Source of the DNA: Gnetum montanum
Taxonomy: Eukaryota > Streptophyta > Gnetopsida > Gnetales > Gnetaceae
NCBI GenBank assembly: GCA_015680685.1
Contig: MNCI01010113.1
Span: 162,808-197,822 of the forward strand
Length of the DNA: 35,015 nucleotides
Reading direction: 5' to 3'
Shown: positions 20,741 to 31,389 of the stretch, piece by piece
Numbering within the stretch: position 1 is the first letter of the stretch
Layout: each line of letters starts with the position of its first letter
Position numbers and translations under genes: made by a program
Notes under the pieces: model-generated
Database searches by the model: none
Told to the model about the DNA's origin: nothing
Seen by the model: the letters and a program-made list of their open reading frames with translations, nothing else

Positions 20741-20838
20741 GGTTCATCTCTCGCCGAAGATACCCTGTAACCACCACCACCACCGATGGTCTGAAACACC
20801 TACCACATCCTATGATCGTTAGCGTAACCCTTGGCCAC

Positions 20839-21701
20839 TGATGAACCATGATTTTTTAGGCTCCAATATCAGATTCGCGATATCAGGTACACGATATCGT
20901 GGCCTGGATAACGATATCAGATACAGAATATCGTGATTCCAATATAAGCCTATAAATACACCTTTGGGCGCATAGGAAGGGGAGTCAGACTAAGTTAGTG
21001 TTAGAGTAGAGTCTTTTTTGTCAATTTCAATTCATTTTAATCCTTTCCCCAGTGCATGCCCGCAGTATGATGATTGTAATTGTATGGAACCTTTATTCAA
21101 GTGTGACATACTTGGACACGCGCATGACCGGCAATAAAGACCGAGATTACTTCATCATTGCAGCATTCACTTAGTTTTAATTACTTAATTGTTATTTTTA
21201 TTTATTATTTTCTTAATTAATATTTCTTTACCTTCATTTACTATCCCTGTTATTAAACATGGAATGAGTAGAACTTAATCACGAGCATTTAAGTGTGGCT
21301 ACTTGGTATCCCAGTAGTGTATCTAGGAGTGCTTAAGTAACATGCGCTTGGTAATCCCAGAAGTAGTACACGAGGTCTAAGATGTGTACAGATGATTAAG
21401 GATGCATGCTCATCGCACTTAGGCTAGCTTAGATTTTGCTTCTCATTCCCTATTAGCTTAAAACAAAGTTATTTTCCATTGCCTCTAGGAGTAGCACTAG
21501 CTTAGGACCACATCATACATCTCACTCTAGACTAAACCATATGTGACAAAGCAAATACTAGTCTAGGTGGGAAGACAACGAACTGCGATCAACATGTAAC
21601 TATCTAGATATCACAACTAGCCCGTCTACAGAGTTTGATTGGATTGTGCATGAATGCTCGTATTCGTATGGTTGAGTGTAGGGGTACCTCGCCACTCATC
21701 A
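20839..21701 (+). repeat. 5' LTR of element A1
   Basis: An 863-bp LTR starting TGATGAACC and ending CACTCATCA. GATATC boxes lie at 20879, 20893 and 20913. The TATA box CTATAAATACA is at 20950-20960 and the polyadenylation signal AATAAA at 21133-21138. U3 is thus only about 140 bp. Confidence 0.93.
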
Positions 21702-21702
21702 C

Positions 21703-21720
21703 TAGCACCATTGTCGGGGA
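21703..21720 (+). other. Primer binding site, tRNA-Asp (decayed)
   Basis: TAGCACCATTGTCGGGGA, one base after the LTR, is aligned with TGGCGCCGTTGCCGGGAA. Four of the five differences are G-to-A or C-to-T, consistent with deamination. Confidence 0.85.
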
Positions 21721-21833
21721 TGGTGCTAGTTATCTAGATTAGTTATATCATACAAGATCGCTATAACAAAGTATTCACAATATATCTTTCAGAAAGAAGT
21801 AATTACAAAAAAGTCACACACAAATTCACAACA

Positions 21834-23870
21834 ATGTCTCTCTCACAAGACTATGATAATGCAACAACTAGTAAAGCAATTCATTGGAGAACCAACGAAT
21901 TATATGATGATGAAGACGAAGTTTGGAGTACTCAATCTGATGCAAAGGTTCCCTATGTACATAAACGAAGACAACATCATTCCAACTCATAAATTTATAA
22001 CCTACCTAGTGACAATGAACCCCTACTGGCCACTAAGAGCCTAATGCATATACAAGAGGCTATTTGAATATCTCGCAGGCATTGTAAGGAAATTCGTCTA
22101 CCCAAGCTTGATTTAAATAACTTTCCCAAGTTTTTAGGAGGCTATGATTTAGATCCACAACATCATTTACAAGCCTTCCATGATGCCTATGTATGGAACA
22201 ATATTGATAATGGGTGGAAAAAACTTAAGCTATTTCCTCTGACACTCGTTGGCCAAGAAAAAGTATGGTATAGGTCTTTCAAACCAAAATCAATTCGATG
22301 TTGGCAGACAATGGTGGAACTATTTAATGAAAGATATCAAACCTATGCAAGAGTGTCAACCTTGAGGAGACAAATCCAAGAATGGAAACAGGGACAACAT
22401 GAACCCTTGGACATGGCCTTAGAAAGATACTATACATTGTTAAATAATTGCCCAAGCCATGGATTCTCTAAGGAAAGGCTAATGTATCACATCATGGATG
22501 GGCTCCGTAATGAAACAAGGAAGACCCTAGGGATGTATGCTCGAGGTCAACTATACGAGCTATGAACCCACCAATTCCAAGAGCTTATTAAGTGGGTAGC
22601 AAAAGAAGAAGGAGAAATGGCTAAATGGGAGAATGTTGAAAGCTCTCAATGGGACCAAAATCTCAAATTAGTAAAGGTCCATGATCATGAAGAGGAGAAA
22701 TCAACTCACCTTAAGGAGGTGGAATCATCTTTGCCAATACTACAATCACTAGATGAAATTGAGGCAAAGATCAATAAGATGATGGAATGGATACATGAAA
22801 AATGTGGAGAATATGCGAAAACTATTAGAGGAAGAACCATGATGAACCAAGAAATAGGATAGAACACCACTAGACAATTGGAAAGAAGGGTTGAAGAAAA
22901 TAAGGATAAGAGCTCAATTGCAAACCACCCGTATCAATGTGATGTTTGCCTGTACGAACACCCCAAAGGCCAATGTCCAATCTTGTCACATTTACATGAG
23001 CATTGGGGAGGAATGTTACATCCAGATTTCATACAAAAATATCGGGTTCAACTATAGTGGCAAAAACCCTAGTCGTGGGGGAGGCCACCGTCAAACTAGT
23101 CATACCCTTCCTATCATCCAAGTGCTTATTATGTTCAACATCCTATTTTCCCAACTGGGTCAACATCCTCTATCTCACCACATCGTTATCATTCTCTGAA
23201 ATACTATCACCCCATGTCCTTTCCCACAATATCACCACTTCATGTTCCTTGCACTTCTCCTCACCCTCAATATCCTCACCCTTCACCTCCTTCTACATCG
23301 CCACCGGTTGTGCTAGTAGGTTTTGCACCATAGCATCAACCCACGAATGTTACTTGTGCTGCTACTATCAACTGCAGTGGGAATCCTTCCCAATGTCAAA
23401 AGCGTCCTTTTTTTAGGCATGACCAAAGAAAGAGAGAACATGGTTCTGAAACCACTACATCCCCCAACCTAGCACAAGTTCAACAATGTGATGCATCTGT
23501 CTCCTCGAACACAATGCCTCCTATTATCTTATCAGGGACATTAATCAATACTCCAAGTACCATGCAGCCCAATGAATATAACCACATAGGGAGACATACT
23601 GATCCTTGCATACCATCCTACGGTCATGGGTGCCATAGTAGGTCAACTCCTTATCACTTAACCACATCTTATAATTTGCCCCATTATGCCTACTTTAATA
23701 CAGTGTGTGAACCCTAATTTGGGTACATTCCTACCACCACATCAAAAGACATCTAGTGGTTTGGATATGACCGGACTCCAATATTTCCCACATGCATAGA
23801 TCTGTATTTTCCATTTATTAATTATAGCCATGCTCAAAAGTCTAGTTATGGAGGATATGCTCCATTCTAA
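21834..23870 (+). pseudogene. gag of element A1: one frame, ten in-frame stops
   Basis: A single frame of 679 codons from MSLSQDYDNA to SSYGGYAPF and stop. It is interrupted by ten stop codons but by no net frameshift. The Retrotrans_gag domain covers about residues 100-250 (DPQHHLQAFHDAY, KLKLFPLTLVGQEKVWY, LFNERYQTYARVSTLRRQI, RCP-type NNCPSHGF). The coiled/charged linker is IEAKINKMMEWIHEK. The zinc knuckle CDVCLYEHPKGQC is near residue 370 (CX2CX3HX4C). A Pro/Ser/His-rich tail follows. It is shorter than the A2 gag because the Ser-rich N-terminal segment is missing. Stops are TGA, TAA and TAG where Arg, Gln or Trp codons are likely. Confidence 0.88.
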
Positions 23871-23880
23871 TAAGCAGAAT

Positions 23881-23990
23881 TAGTAAATTTTTTTCCTTTT
23901 CTTTAATTTTACAATTTTTTATTTTCCAGTTTTTCATCTTTTAATTTTTTGTTTTATCTTTTTATTTGTTATTTTATCTTTTTATGGGTA
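23881..23990 (+). other. T-rich spacer after gag
   Basis: A pyrimidine-rich tract of about 110 nt (TTTTTTTCCTTTTCTTTAATTT and similar) directly after the gag stop. It has the same place and composition as in A2 and the pol-bearing relative. Confidence 0.65.
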
Positions 23991-24379
23991 ATCTCATCTA
24001 TGAATAAAACACTCATGTGACTTTTTGGTCAAGGTGTTATTCTATTCTATCAAGTCTCAAGTGATTACTTACTTGGACAGTGAGCCCACCACATCCACTC
24101 AACCATTCTATTAATAAGAGGTTCTACTCTAGGTATGATGATATTCTTATCGTCATGAAAACTTATAAGTAATTTTGTGCTCATTATGCCCAACGTGAAA
24201 AATAATGGACTAAGAGGAAATGGCCAGGGTGTGACATCAAGGGGACTTGTGGATTCTCTTTGGTGATATCTATAGGAGTTATCATGCAACCTGGTTGTAC
24301 TAAGATCCTTGTAGATCTAATGAAAAATGGAAGTAAGAGTAATAAAGGCACTCAATAAAGAAACCTAATGCTATTTTAG

Positions 24380-25000
24380 GGGATCCCACTAGAAAGACAT
24401 GTGCCCATGCCTGAAGGTAGGCGGCTTCTCTGGATTACGCATCAAAAAGAGAGAGAAAAAAAGAAAGTGTGCCAAAGTGGCTAGACAAAAAGAAAAAAAC
24501 AATCAAGACAAATGTGTCGCAAAGAAATTCCAAATCATTCCTTCCTTGAATAAAACACCAAGTGATCGTATGCCTTACTATCATGATGCTCTTATGGTTG
24601 TCCATCATTGGATGAAACAATGTGATGTCACTGATTGGAGGAATGGACTTGGTATTGACTTTGGAGTGGTAGGCTAATGACACATTAGTCATGCCCTACA
24701 CTCAGGATTCATTGTGCCCTGGGTTAGTTACCTCATGTCCCAATCTCTACAATCTCTTCTACAATTCATCCCATCTCGTTGTTCATGTATTTGTGATCTG
24801 TGTCTTATGTAGCATTGAATTCATACCTCATCATGGTGGTATCTACATGTGTGTGTTTTGTGGAACTTGTGTGGATTACATTTAACCCTTTTAGTACCTA
24901 CAGACATTTTTACGTGTGGTTACGTAAGGGCATCATAAGTAGGAACTTGCTTTGGGGAGGACCCACTTGCGTAACCTTTGTAATTTGCACTCATTACACA
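24380..25000 (+). other. Conserved block between spacer and ORF2
   Basis: This aligns with 9060-9640 and 30110-30670. A 92-codon stretch (24399-24677; MCPCLKVGGFSG...CDVTDWRNGLG) is open here, with a lysine-rich insert. The homologous A2 stretch is 72 codons. The shared ends suggest a small coding unit, but the middle is poorly conserved. Confidence 0.55.
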
Positions 25001-25291
25001 TCATCACCACATCATTTTATACCCTCTGAGTACTTCATTGCCAAATCTATTCTTTCCTTTGTCATCATTTTATCAAACATTCTTGAAAACCATTACATGT
25101 CCTTTTATGTGTCACCTAAACAAATCAGGTCTAACATTAAACTTTTAGGGCAACTTCCTTGAAAAAAATTTCTAACTCTAAAATCACACTAAGAAAAGAA
25201 TTCAACATTTATTAAAGGTAATGAATAAGGTATGAAATAATTGAACTTCTTTCAATAACCTTACTAACAATTGATCTTTGTGTGATTATAG

Positions 25292-25729
25292 ATGACCCCT
25301 AAAAGAGGAAAACAAGGAGGACCTTCTCAAGTTGCAACTGAACGTCCAAGGAGAGGTAGAGGCCAAGGACCTCATGTAGAACATGCAGAGTAGGAGGCAC
25401 AATCATTCAACATGTATCAGGGAACTCCTGTCACTGCACAATCTGGCCAAGCAAAAGGTGGAGAGTTAAGGGCCTGAGCCTATGAAGAGGAACGACAGCT
25501 GTTTGTGGCTTGGTATGTCAAGGCAAACCAGATGTTCCCACAATTGTCGTGTCCATGGGAGGTGCTGACTCCATCAAACATTGGAGCATCAGCATGGATG
25601 GCATAGGATCCTCGAACCAAAGAGGAAAAGCTCCAGGCACTCCTTCAGAGCCATCAATTTCCAAAACCTAGAGCACAAGATAAGGGGAAGAGACCCATGG
25701 AGGAACCACCGCCACCAGGAACCACATGA
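25292..25729 (+). pseudogene. ORF2 of element A1, internally deleted
   Basis: 146 codons in one frame from MTPKRGKQGG, directly after TTATAG, to PMEEPPPPGTT and stop. Three in-frame stops occur. The N-terminal basic region (ERPRRGRGQG) matches the relative at 28315. The C-terminal part (FVAWYVKANQMFP, LSCPWEVLTP, KEEKLQALL) matches the last 75 residues of the A2 ORF2. The Transposase_32-like and coiled-coil centre, about 600 residues, is missing. Confidence 0.75.
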
Positions 25730-25900
25730 GTTCCAATAAAATTTGTAATTTTGTGTCTATGTCCCAATTTTTTTGTGTTCAACTCTCCACTGTGGCATGA
25801 ATAAATTTCTAGTTAGTCAATAATCCCATACCTATCCACTGTGTAATCAATGGAACTTGTTCTCATTTTGTTTGACTTGAGGATGAGTTTTCATTCAGTC

Positions 25901-25909
25901 ATGGGGGTA
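25901..25909 (+). other. Polypurine tract of element A1
   Basis: ATGGGGGTA immediately before the 3' LTR TGATGAACC; identical to the A2 tract. Confidence 0.85.
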
Positions 25910-26746
25910 TGATGAACCATGATTTGTTAGGCTTCGATATCAGGTATGTGATATTGTGGCCTGGATAATGATATCAGATACACGATATTGTGATTCCTGT
26001 GGAAGCCTATAAATACACCTTTGGGTGCATAGGAAGGGGAGTCAAAGTAAGTTAGTGTTAGAGTAGAGTTTTTTTTGTCAATTTCAATTCATTTTAATCC
26101 TTTCCCTAGTGCATGCCTGCAGTGTGATGATTGTAATTATACGGAACCTTTATTCGAGTGTGACATACTTGGACACGTACATGACTGGCAATAAAGATCG
26201 AGATTACTTTATCATTGTAGCATTCACTTAGTTTTGTTATTGTTATTTATTATTTTCTTAATTAATATTTTTTTACCTTCATTTACTATCCCTGTTATTA
26301 AACATGGAATGACTATGACTTAATCACGAGCATTTAAGTGTGACTACTTTGTATCCCAATAACGTATCTAGGAGTGCTTAAGTAACATGCACTTGGTAAT
26401 CCCAGAAGTAGTACACGAGGTCCAAGATGTGTACGGATGATTAAGGATGGATGCTCATCGCACTTAGGATAGCTTAGATTTTGCTTCTCATTCCCTATTA
26501 GCTTAAAACAAAGTTATTTTCCATTGCCTCTAGGAGTAGCACTAGCTTAGGACCACATCATACACCTCACTATGGACTAAACAATACGTGACAAAGAAAA
26601 TACTAGTCTAGGTGGGAAGACTACGAACTACAATCAACGTGTAACTATCTAGATATCACAACTAGCCCATCTACGGAGTTCAACTAGATCATGCGTGAAC
26701 ACTCGTATTTGTATGGTTGAGTGTAGGGGTACCTCGCCACTCATTA
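25910..26746 (+). repeat. 3' LTR of element A1
   Basis: An 837-bp partner of 20839-21701. It has TATA at 26008-26018 and AATAAA at 26190-26195. It ends CTCATTA (CA to TA). It lacks one GATATC unit present in the 5' LTR. Most other differences are C/T or G/A. Confidence 0.93.
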
Positions 26747-26751
26747 TCCAC

Positions 26752-28079
26752 CACATAACCACGACCATGTCACTGCTACCACTTCTACAACTTGTCATTG
26801 CAACATCCATGTTCCTTCTACAACTTCACATGCCCGTTGGGGTTCTTGTAACTAATTCTTCCTCGTCCTTGCGCAAAACCTGTAGAAATGGACACATGCT
26901 CTTTTCCTCCCCTAGTGTTAACTCAGCAGAAAATGATAGCTACGTAGAATGACAATGTTAATGTCAATGGTGCTACTGTATAGAAATCCATAGATGCAGC
27001 GCATGATGCGATAATCGTGTGTCATGGCAAACAACATTTTGCTTGCCACGGTGTGGTCGCACATGGCGGCCACCATCAGCACACTTAGGGGCATAAGCGC
27101 TAGAGTTACATTTTCGAATTCCTTGAGCAACACTAGGAAACACGAATGCAGTTGTTGCCACATCCAATCAAGATCAAGGCCATTCAAGTAGAAACAACCA
27201 TTTTTCATTGTTACCAAACCTAGTGCATTTGAATCCACCTCCACCATTCATAGCACCATCATGAGCTCCATGTAGAGTACCTATGTGAAGCGGTGTTGTC
27301 CCTCTACTAGGAATTTAAACATAAAAACCCTACCATGCCTCTCCAGGCTTCACATTTTTCTTTTTGTGTTTCGTTCCTATTTCTGATCGACTTTTCAAAT
27401 TCATATCCTTTGCAATGACTCTTTGGCTCCCTTGCATCTGGCACATGATGTGGAGGATGACAAATTTTACTTCCCCCCTCCCCCCATTGTGCCAAACATG
27501 TTGGCCTCTTAGCTAAAATTATTTTTAGTAAGGATTGTCTTTTCATTATCCCTTAGCAGTCTTCTTATTTATGCATAAATACAAAGGCCATATGATGATG
27601 TAATACTTTGTAAAACTAAGAAATAAAGTAGTTGTATGAATTTTAGTCCACTTTGTTACCTCTATTTCTTACTTTTCCATTATCATCATTAACATTAAAT
27701 TCTAATCACCATTTTTTAATTCTCTTAAATTAAAGTTTCATAGTGCTCTCTCATAAGCTCACAGATGAGTGTTCATCACAATAAATCATCCATAGTGAAT
27801 TCACATTATTTTAAAATCAAGATCCAAGAAAGTTTCACCATTAGATGAAATTTAAATTGTCCTCAACAAGATTTGATCTTGTTGCGAAATGCCTATTCAT
27901 TAATATGCAAGTATTTCAATCCCAAATTATTTATCTTATCGATTGTTGCTAAGGTGGGCTATAGGGGAGATGATTGGAGCTGTGTTTTAATGTCCTCTAG
28001 TGCAAACTCCATGAAAGGACCAAAATTAGGTTCCATAATTACTGTGAACATTATACTCTTTTCCTAGATGACCTAAAGG
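26752..28079. other. Unassigned flank with minus-strand open stretches
   Basis: No family was recognised. Minus-strand open stretches at 26918-27247 (109 codons) and 27307-27546 (79 codons) have no known motif, and the first overlaps a second open frame, 26973-27167. The first is CG-richer than the transposon DNA. It lies on the same strand as the possible exons at 19380-20740, from which element A1 separates it. AACAAGAT/ATCTTGTT at about 27868-27886 is a small palindrome. Confidence 0.35.
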
Positions 28080-28315
28080 CATTTAGGAGACAACGTGAGG
28101 CACTGTCCTTGTTCTAGTACTTGTGGTGCTTTAGCCCCCACTTGGGTAGATTTCTTAGTAGTAGGCATTTGCTAGTGAATGCTGAAAGATTGGGCTTCCT
28201 ACTATGCATGTTATACCAGTGGATTTTTCTCTCTAGTACGACCTCTCCGTCAACCTCTTGGTCTTTTGCTTACCAGTTGTGAGGGTCCTCCTTTTGGTAT
28301 CCTTTTTGAGGCCAT
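28080..28315 (-). pseudogene. ORF2, N-terminal remnant
   Basis: It starts ATG at 28315 directly after CAG: MASKRIPKGGPSQLVSKRPRG, then stops and EAQSFSIH, which matches the A1 ORF2 start (MTPKRGKQGGPSQVATERPR...EAQSF). Similarity fades by about 28080. Confidence 0.65.
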
Positions 28316-28614
28316 CTGGAATCCATAAGGGTTTAAGATTATTAAAATGTTCATATCATTTTTAAATAGTTCTTTATCTTTCTCATACCCTTAGTTCGAT
28401 CAAGTATTTATTATATTATGATTGTAGAGTTAGAGAAATTTTCAAAAAGAAATCCCATAGATATGATGCCTTTAGTTTGCATAACCTCTCACACTTATTA
28501 TCTTTTCAAAATGCCTTAGAATTTGTTTGAATGGTTTATTAGGAGAGTTTATTAAATCATTTGGCTTGAATGTACTAAATGCATGATAATATCCTTTATA
28601 TTTATCTTACTTAC
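28316..28614 (-). other. Putative leader intron before ORF2
   Basis: A 299-nt interval with donor AAGG/GTAAGT at 28614 and acceptor TTCCAG at 28316, abutting the ORF2 ATG. Element A2 has the same donor and spacing (303 nt). Confidence 0.5.
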
Positions 28615-28856
28615 CCTTAAACTATGTTCTAGAGCTAGGAAATTTTTCAAAAATTTGGCGTATATTTTCTTCGATGTCACCCACCATAACTAAGTTGAGT
28701 GCTCCATGATCAATAGGGTTCAAGAATTTTAGAAATCGAAGCTATAGAAATGAAGTTATGACTTATGGAAGTTAGGATATCAGAGCTCAAAAGAAGAAAA
28801 GCAAAAAATCCTCTTAGGGAAAATGGAAAGAATGAAAATTTTTTCTAACTCATTGT

Positions 28857-28921
28857 GCTTATATATAGAACTTTTGTCATGAAACATTGAATCAATGATG
28901 TATGAGGGCCTCATACATCAT
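28857..28921 (-). promoter_or_regulatory. Putative internal promoter: palindrome plus TATA
   Basis: The TATA box CTATATATAAGC on the minus strand (28857-28868) lies 26 bp downstream of a 27-nt palindrome at 28895-28921 (ATGATGTATGAGG, one base, and its exact inverse). Its position relative to the donor (about 245 nt) equals that in A2. Confidence 0.5.
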
Positions 28922-29042
28922 ATTAATGATGTCATCTCAAAACGTTTCAATTTTCTGATGGAGAAAATGAATCAAACTAAATGGTAGGAAGATAGTAAGC
29001 ATTTCTAGAGGGTAGTAGAATAGCCATGATGCTTAGAGTATG

Positions 29043-29930
29043 TGATGAGTGGCGAGGTACCCCTACACTCAACCATATGAATACGAGTGTTACATGCGTG
29101 ATTCGGTCAAACTCCGCAGACTAAGTGCCTACACGCCTTATGGAACACTTAAGGTTAATCGTTCGTTGTCTTCCTAGACTTACTTGTATTTGTCACGGTT
29201 GTATGGTTAAGTAAGTCTGAGGTATGTGATTTTTATATCTTTTATGTTTTATCGCCTATGCTAATGAGGGAAAATGTGAAGATACTAATTAACTAACTTT
29301 AACTAACTAAGTCTTAATTAACCTAGCTTTAATATCCGTTCCCACTTACCATTCACACCCTGAGCTAATGCAACCTTCTGCAATTACCAAACGCTATTCG
29401 TTACTGTGATTACCAAGCATAACGCACATGCTCGAAGTAGTCGTACTAAATGCACTTAACTATGAGAGAAGGGTTGAGAGAGATTTAATTAACTACTAAA
29501 GCATTTAAAAACTAACAATACATAACAATAATTAAAGTCCTATTTAGCTTAGTCCATGCACTGCAAGGTTTATCCAACAGTTCGTCTTTATTGCCATACA
29601 CAAACTTGTGCTCAGGTACAATATTTGCTCGAATAAAGATCCGTTTACTTTGGAGCTCCTACTGCGGGCACATGGAAATTATTCTATCTCTAGAGAGGTA
29701 AAACTGCCAGATTTTTGCTAAGGGTCTAGATTTAGAGTGAGAAACAAGGGAGAGCCGCTTCTTATTTATAGAAATGGCAACGGACTGCGATATCACGTAC
29801 ACGATATCGCGTACGATACATCACATACGCAATATCGCAGTGAGGATGCGATATCGCGTATGCAATATCGCAGTCAGGACGCGATATCGCGTACGCAATA
29901 TCGTGGCCCATGCGATATCGTGTCCCATCA
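29043..29930 (-). repeat. Solo LTR, subfamily B, perfect target duplication
   Basis: An 888-bp LTR, TGATGAGTGGCGAGG...CCCATCA, flanked by GTATG at 29038-29042 and 29931-29935. On the minus strand, U3 is packed with CGATATCG-type boxes (about 29789-29925), followed by TATA CTATAAATAAG (about 29760-29770). It is inserted upstream of the internal promoter of the host element. Confidence 0.95.
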
Positions 29931-30109
29931 GTATGAAAATTGGACATTTAGAGTTCATAAAGAAGGAATTCCGGTCTATGAAAGCTGATTACGGGTATAT
30001 AAGATGGATGAGAGATGGGTAAAAAAATATTTGCTATAAAAATGGATTATTGAATGATGAGGGAATGATTTGTTAATGTTTAATTATTTCTGGAAGGCTT
30101 AAGATGATG

Positions 30110-30780
30110 TGAAATTGCTTACCAAGTATGAAATACAAGAGTTATACAAGTGGATCCTTCCCAAAGTAGCCTCTAGCCCTTAGTGCCCTTGTATAACCAT
30201 GCCTAAAAGTGTCCTTAGGCACTCAAGGAGTTGAATGTAAAGCATACCTATCTAGCAAAACACACATGTTAGTATCACCAAGCTGGGAAAATCACACTAT
30301 GTTATTCAAAATCATAAGTTGTGATTAAATATACAGTGAGGTGAAATGGACTATAGAAAGGATTGCTAAAATTGGGATGTGAGGTATCTTACCATAGGCA
30401 TAATGAATCCTTACTTACATGTTATTAGTGGTTAAGGTAACCATTAGCTCTTATGTCCAAGATTCAAATCAAGTCCAAACCACATTCTAGTGACATCACA
30501 TTATTTCATCTCTTAGGATCACAACCATAAGACTGACATAGTTGCAAAGAGTATTATCATTGGGCGTATTGTCCAAGGAAGGAGTTTATTCATTGCACTT
30601 CTTTAATATTTTATTGTTGAAATTTTTGAGAAGCCACCAACCTTCAAGGATGAGTAACATGTCTTTCCAGTAGAACCCCTAAAACTTTATTCTATGCATG
30701 GATTTATTTTTATGTGTGTCAACCTTACCAAAGGACTACCTTTAGGCATGGGTCACATGTCTTTCCAGTGACATGGTAAG
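30110..30780 (-). other. Conserved block of the pol-bearing relative
   Basis: Counterpart of 9060-9640 and 24380-25000, including GGATCCACTTGTATAA and AGGTTGGTGGCTTCTC on the minus strand. CACATGTCTTTCCAGT-like sequence occurs twice (about 30657 and 30756), a local duplication. Confidence 0.6.
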
Positions 30781-31194
30781 GTAGCACTTATTATACTCTT
30801 ACTCCCATTTGTCATTAGATCTACAAGGATATAATACATCTTTAACAATAGGATGGGACTTACAACAGTAATCCAAGAGAACCCACAAATTACCTTGATG
30901 TCACACCCTTTGCATTTCCATTTGGTTCTTCACTCCTCGATCCAAGCATAATGATCATAGGTTTATCCTTAGTTTTATTATGAGAAGAATATCATTATGG
31001 CCGTGGTAAGAACCTCTTATTGTTGGAATGAATGGATGGATATTGTGGTTTCACTGTACAAATAATCAATTTCTTATGACTTGATAACATAAAGAAATCT
31101 TCACCTGATTGGACTACATCTTGTCTTATTTCTAGTGTTTTATTAACAATAAAAAATATGTACCAAGAAAATAAGAACAAAGTATGAAAAATTG

Positions 31195-31370
31195 TAAAAT
31201 ATATTAAGAATGGAAAAGATGAAAAAAATGAAAAATGTTAAAAGAATGAAAAATCATCAAAGAATGGAAAATGTTAAAGAATTAAAAAAATTATCAAGAA
31301 ATTGAAAAGTATAAAAGAATGGAAAAAATGTATCAAGAAAATAGGAAAGTAAATAGAAAATGAAAAATCA
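31195..31370 (-). other. T-rich (sense) spacer after integrase
   Basis: On the plus strand it is a degenerate tandem of GAAAAATGTTAAAGAATG-like units, about 175 bp. It sits directly after the integrase stop region, as the spacer does after gag in A1 and A2. Confidence 0.65.
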
Positions 31371-31389
31371 ACAAGGTACCTATGTGTCC

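Larger units (their letters stand above)
20839..26746 (+). mobile_element. Element A1: deleted Athila-like element, gag + shortened ORF2
   Basis: A 5908-bp element on the plus strand flanked by GCCAC (20834-20838) and TCCAC (26747-26751), a target duplication with one mismatch. Order: 5' LTR, PBS, gag, T-rich spacer, conserved block, ORF2, PPT, 3' LTR. It is the same family as A2 in opposite orientation. It lacks pol, most of ORF2, and the GATATC/TATA internal promoter segment, and so is an internal deletion derivative. Confidence 0.9.

Noticed and set aside
29737-30022. Overlapping open stretches through the GATATC array (Arg/Tyr/Ile-rich repeats)
   Set aside because: They arise because the CGATATCG repeat lacks stops in several frames; the region is LTR U3.
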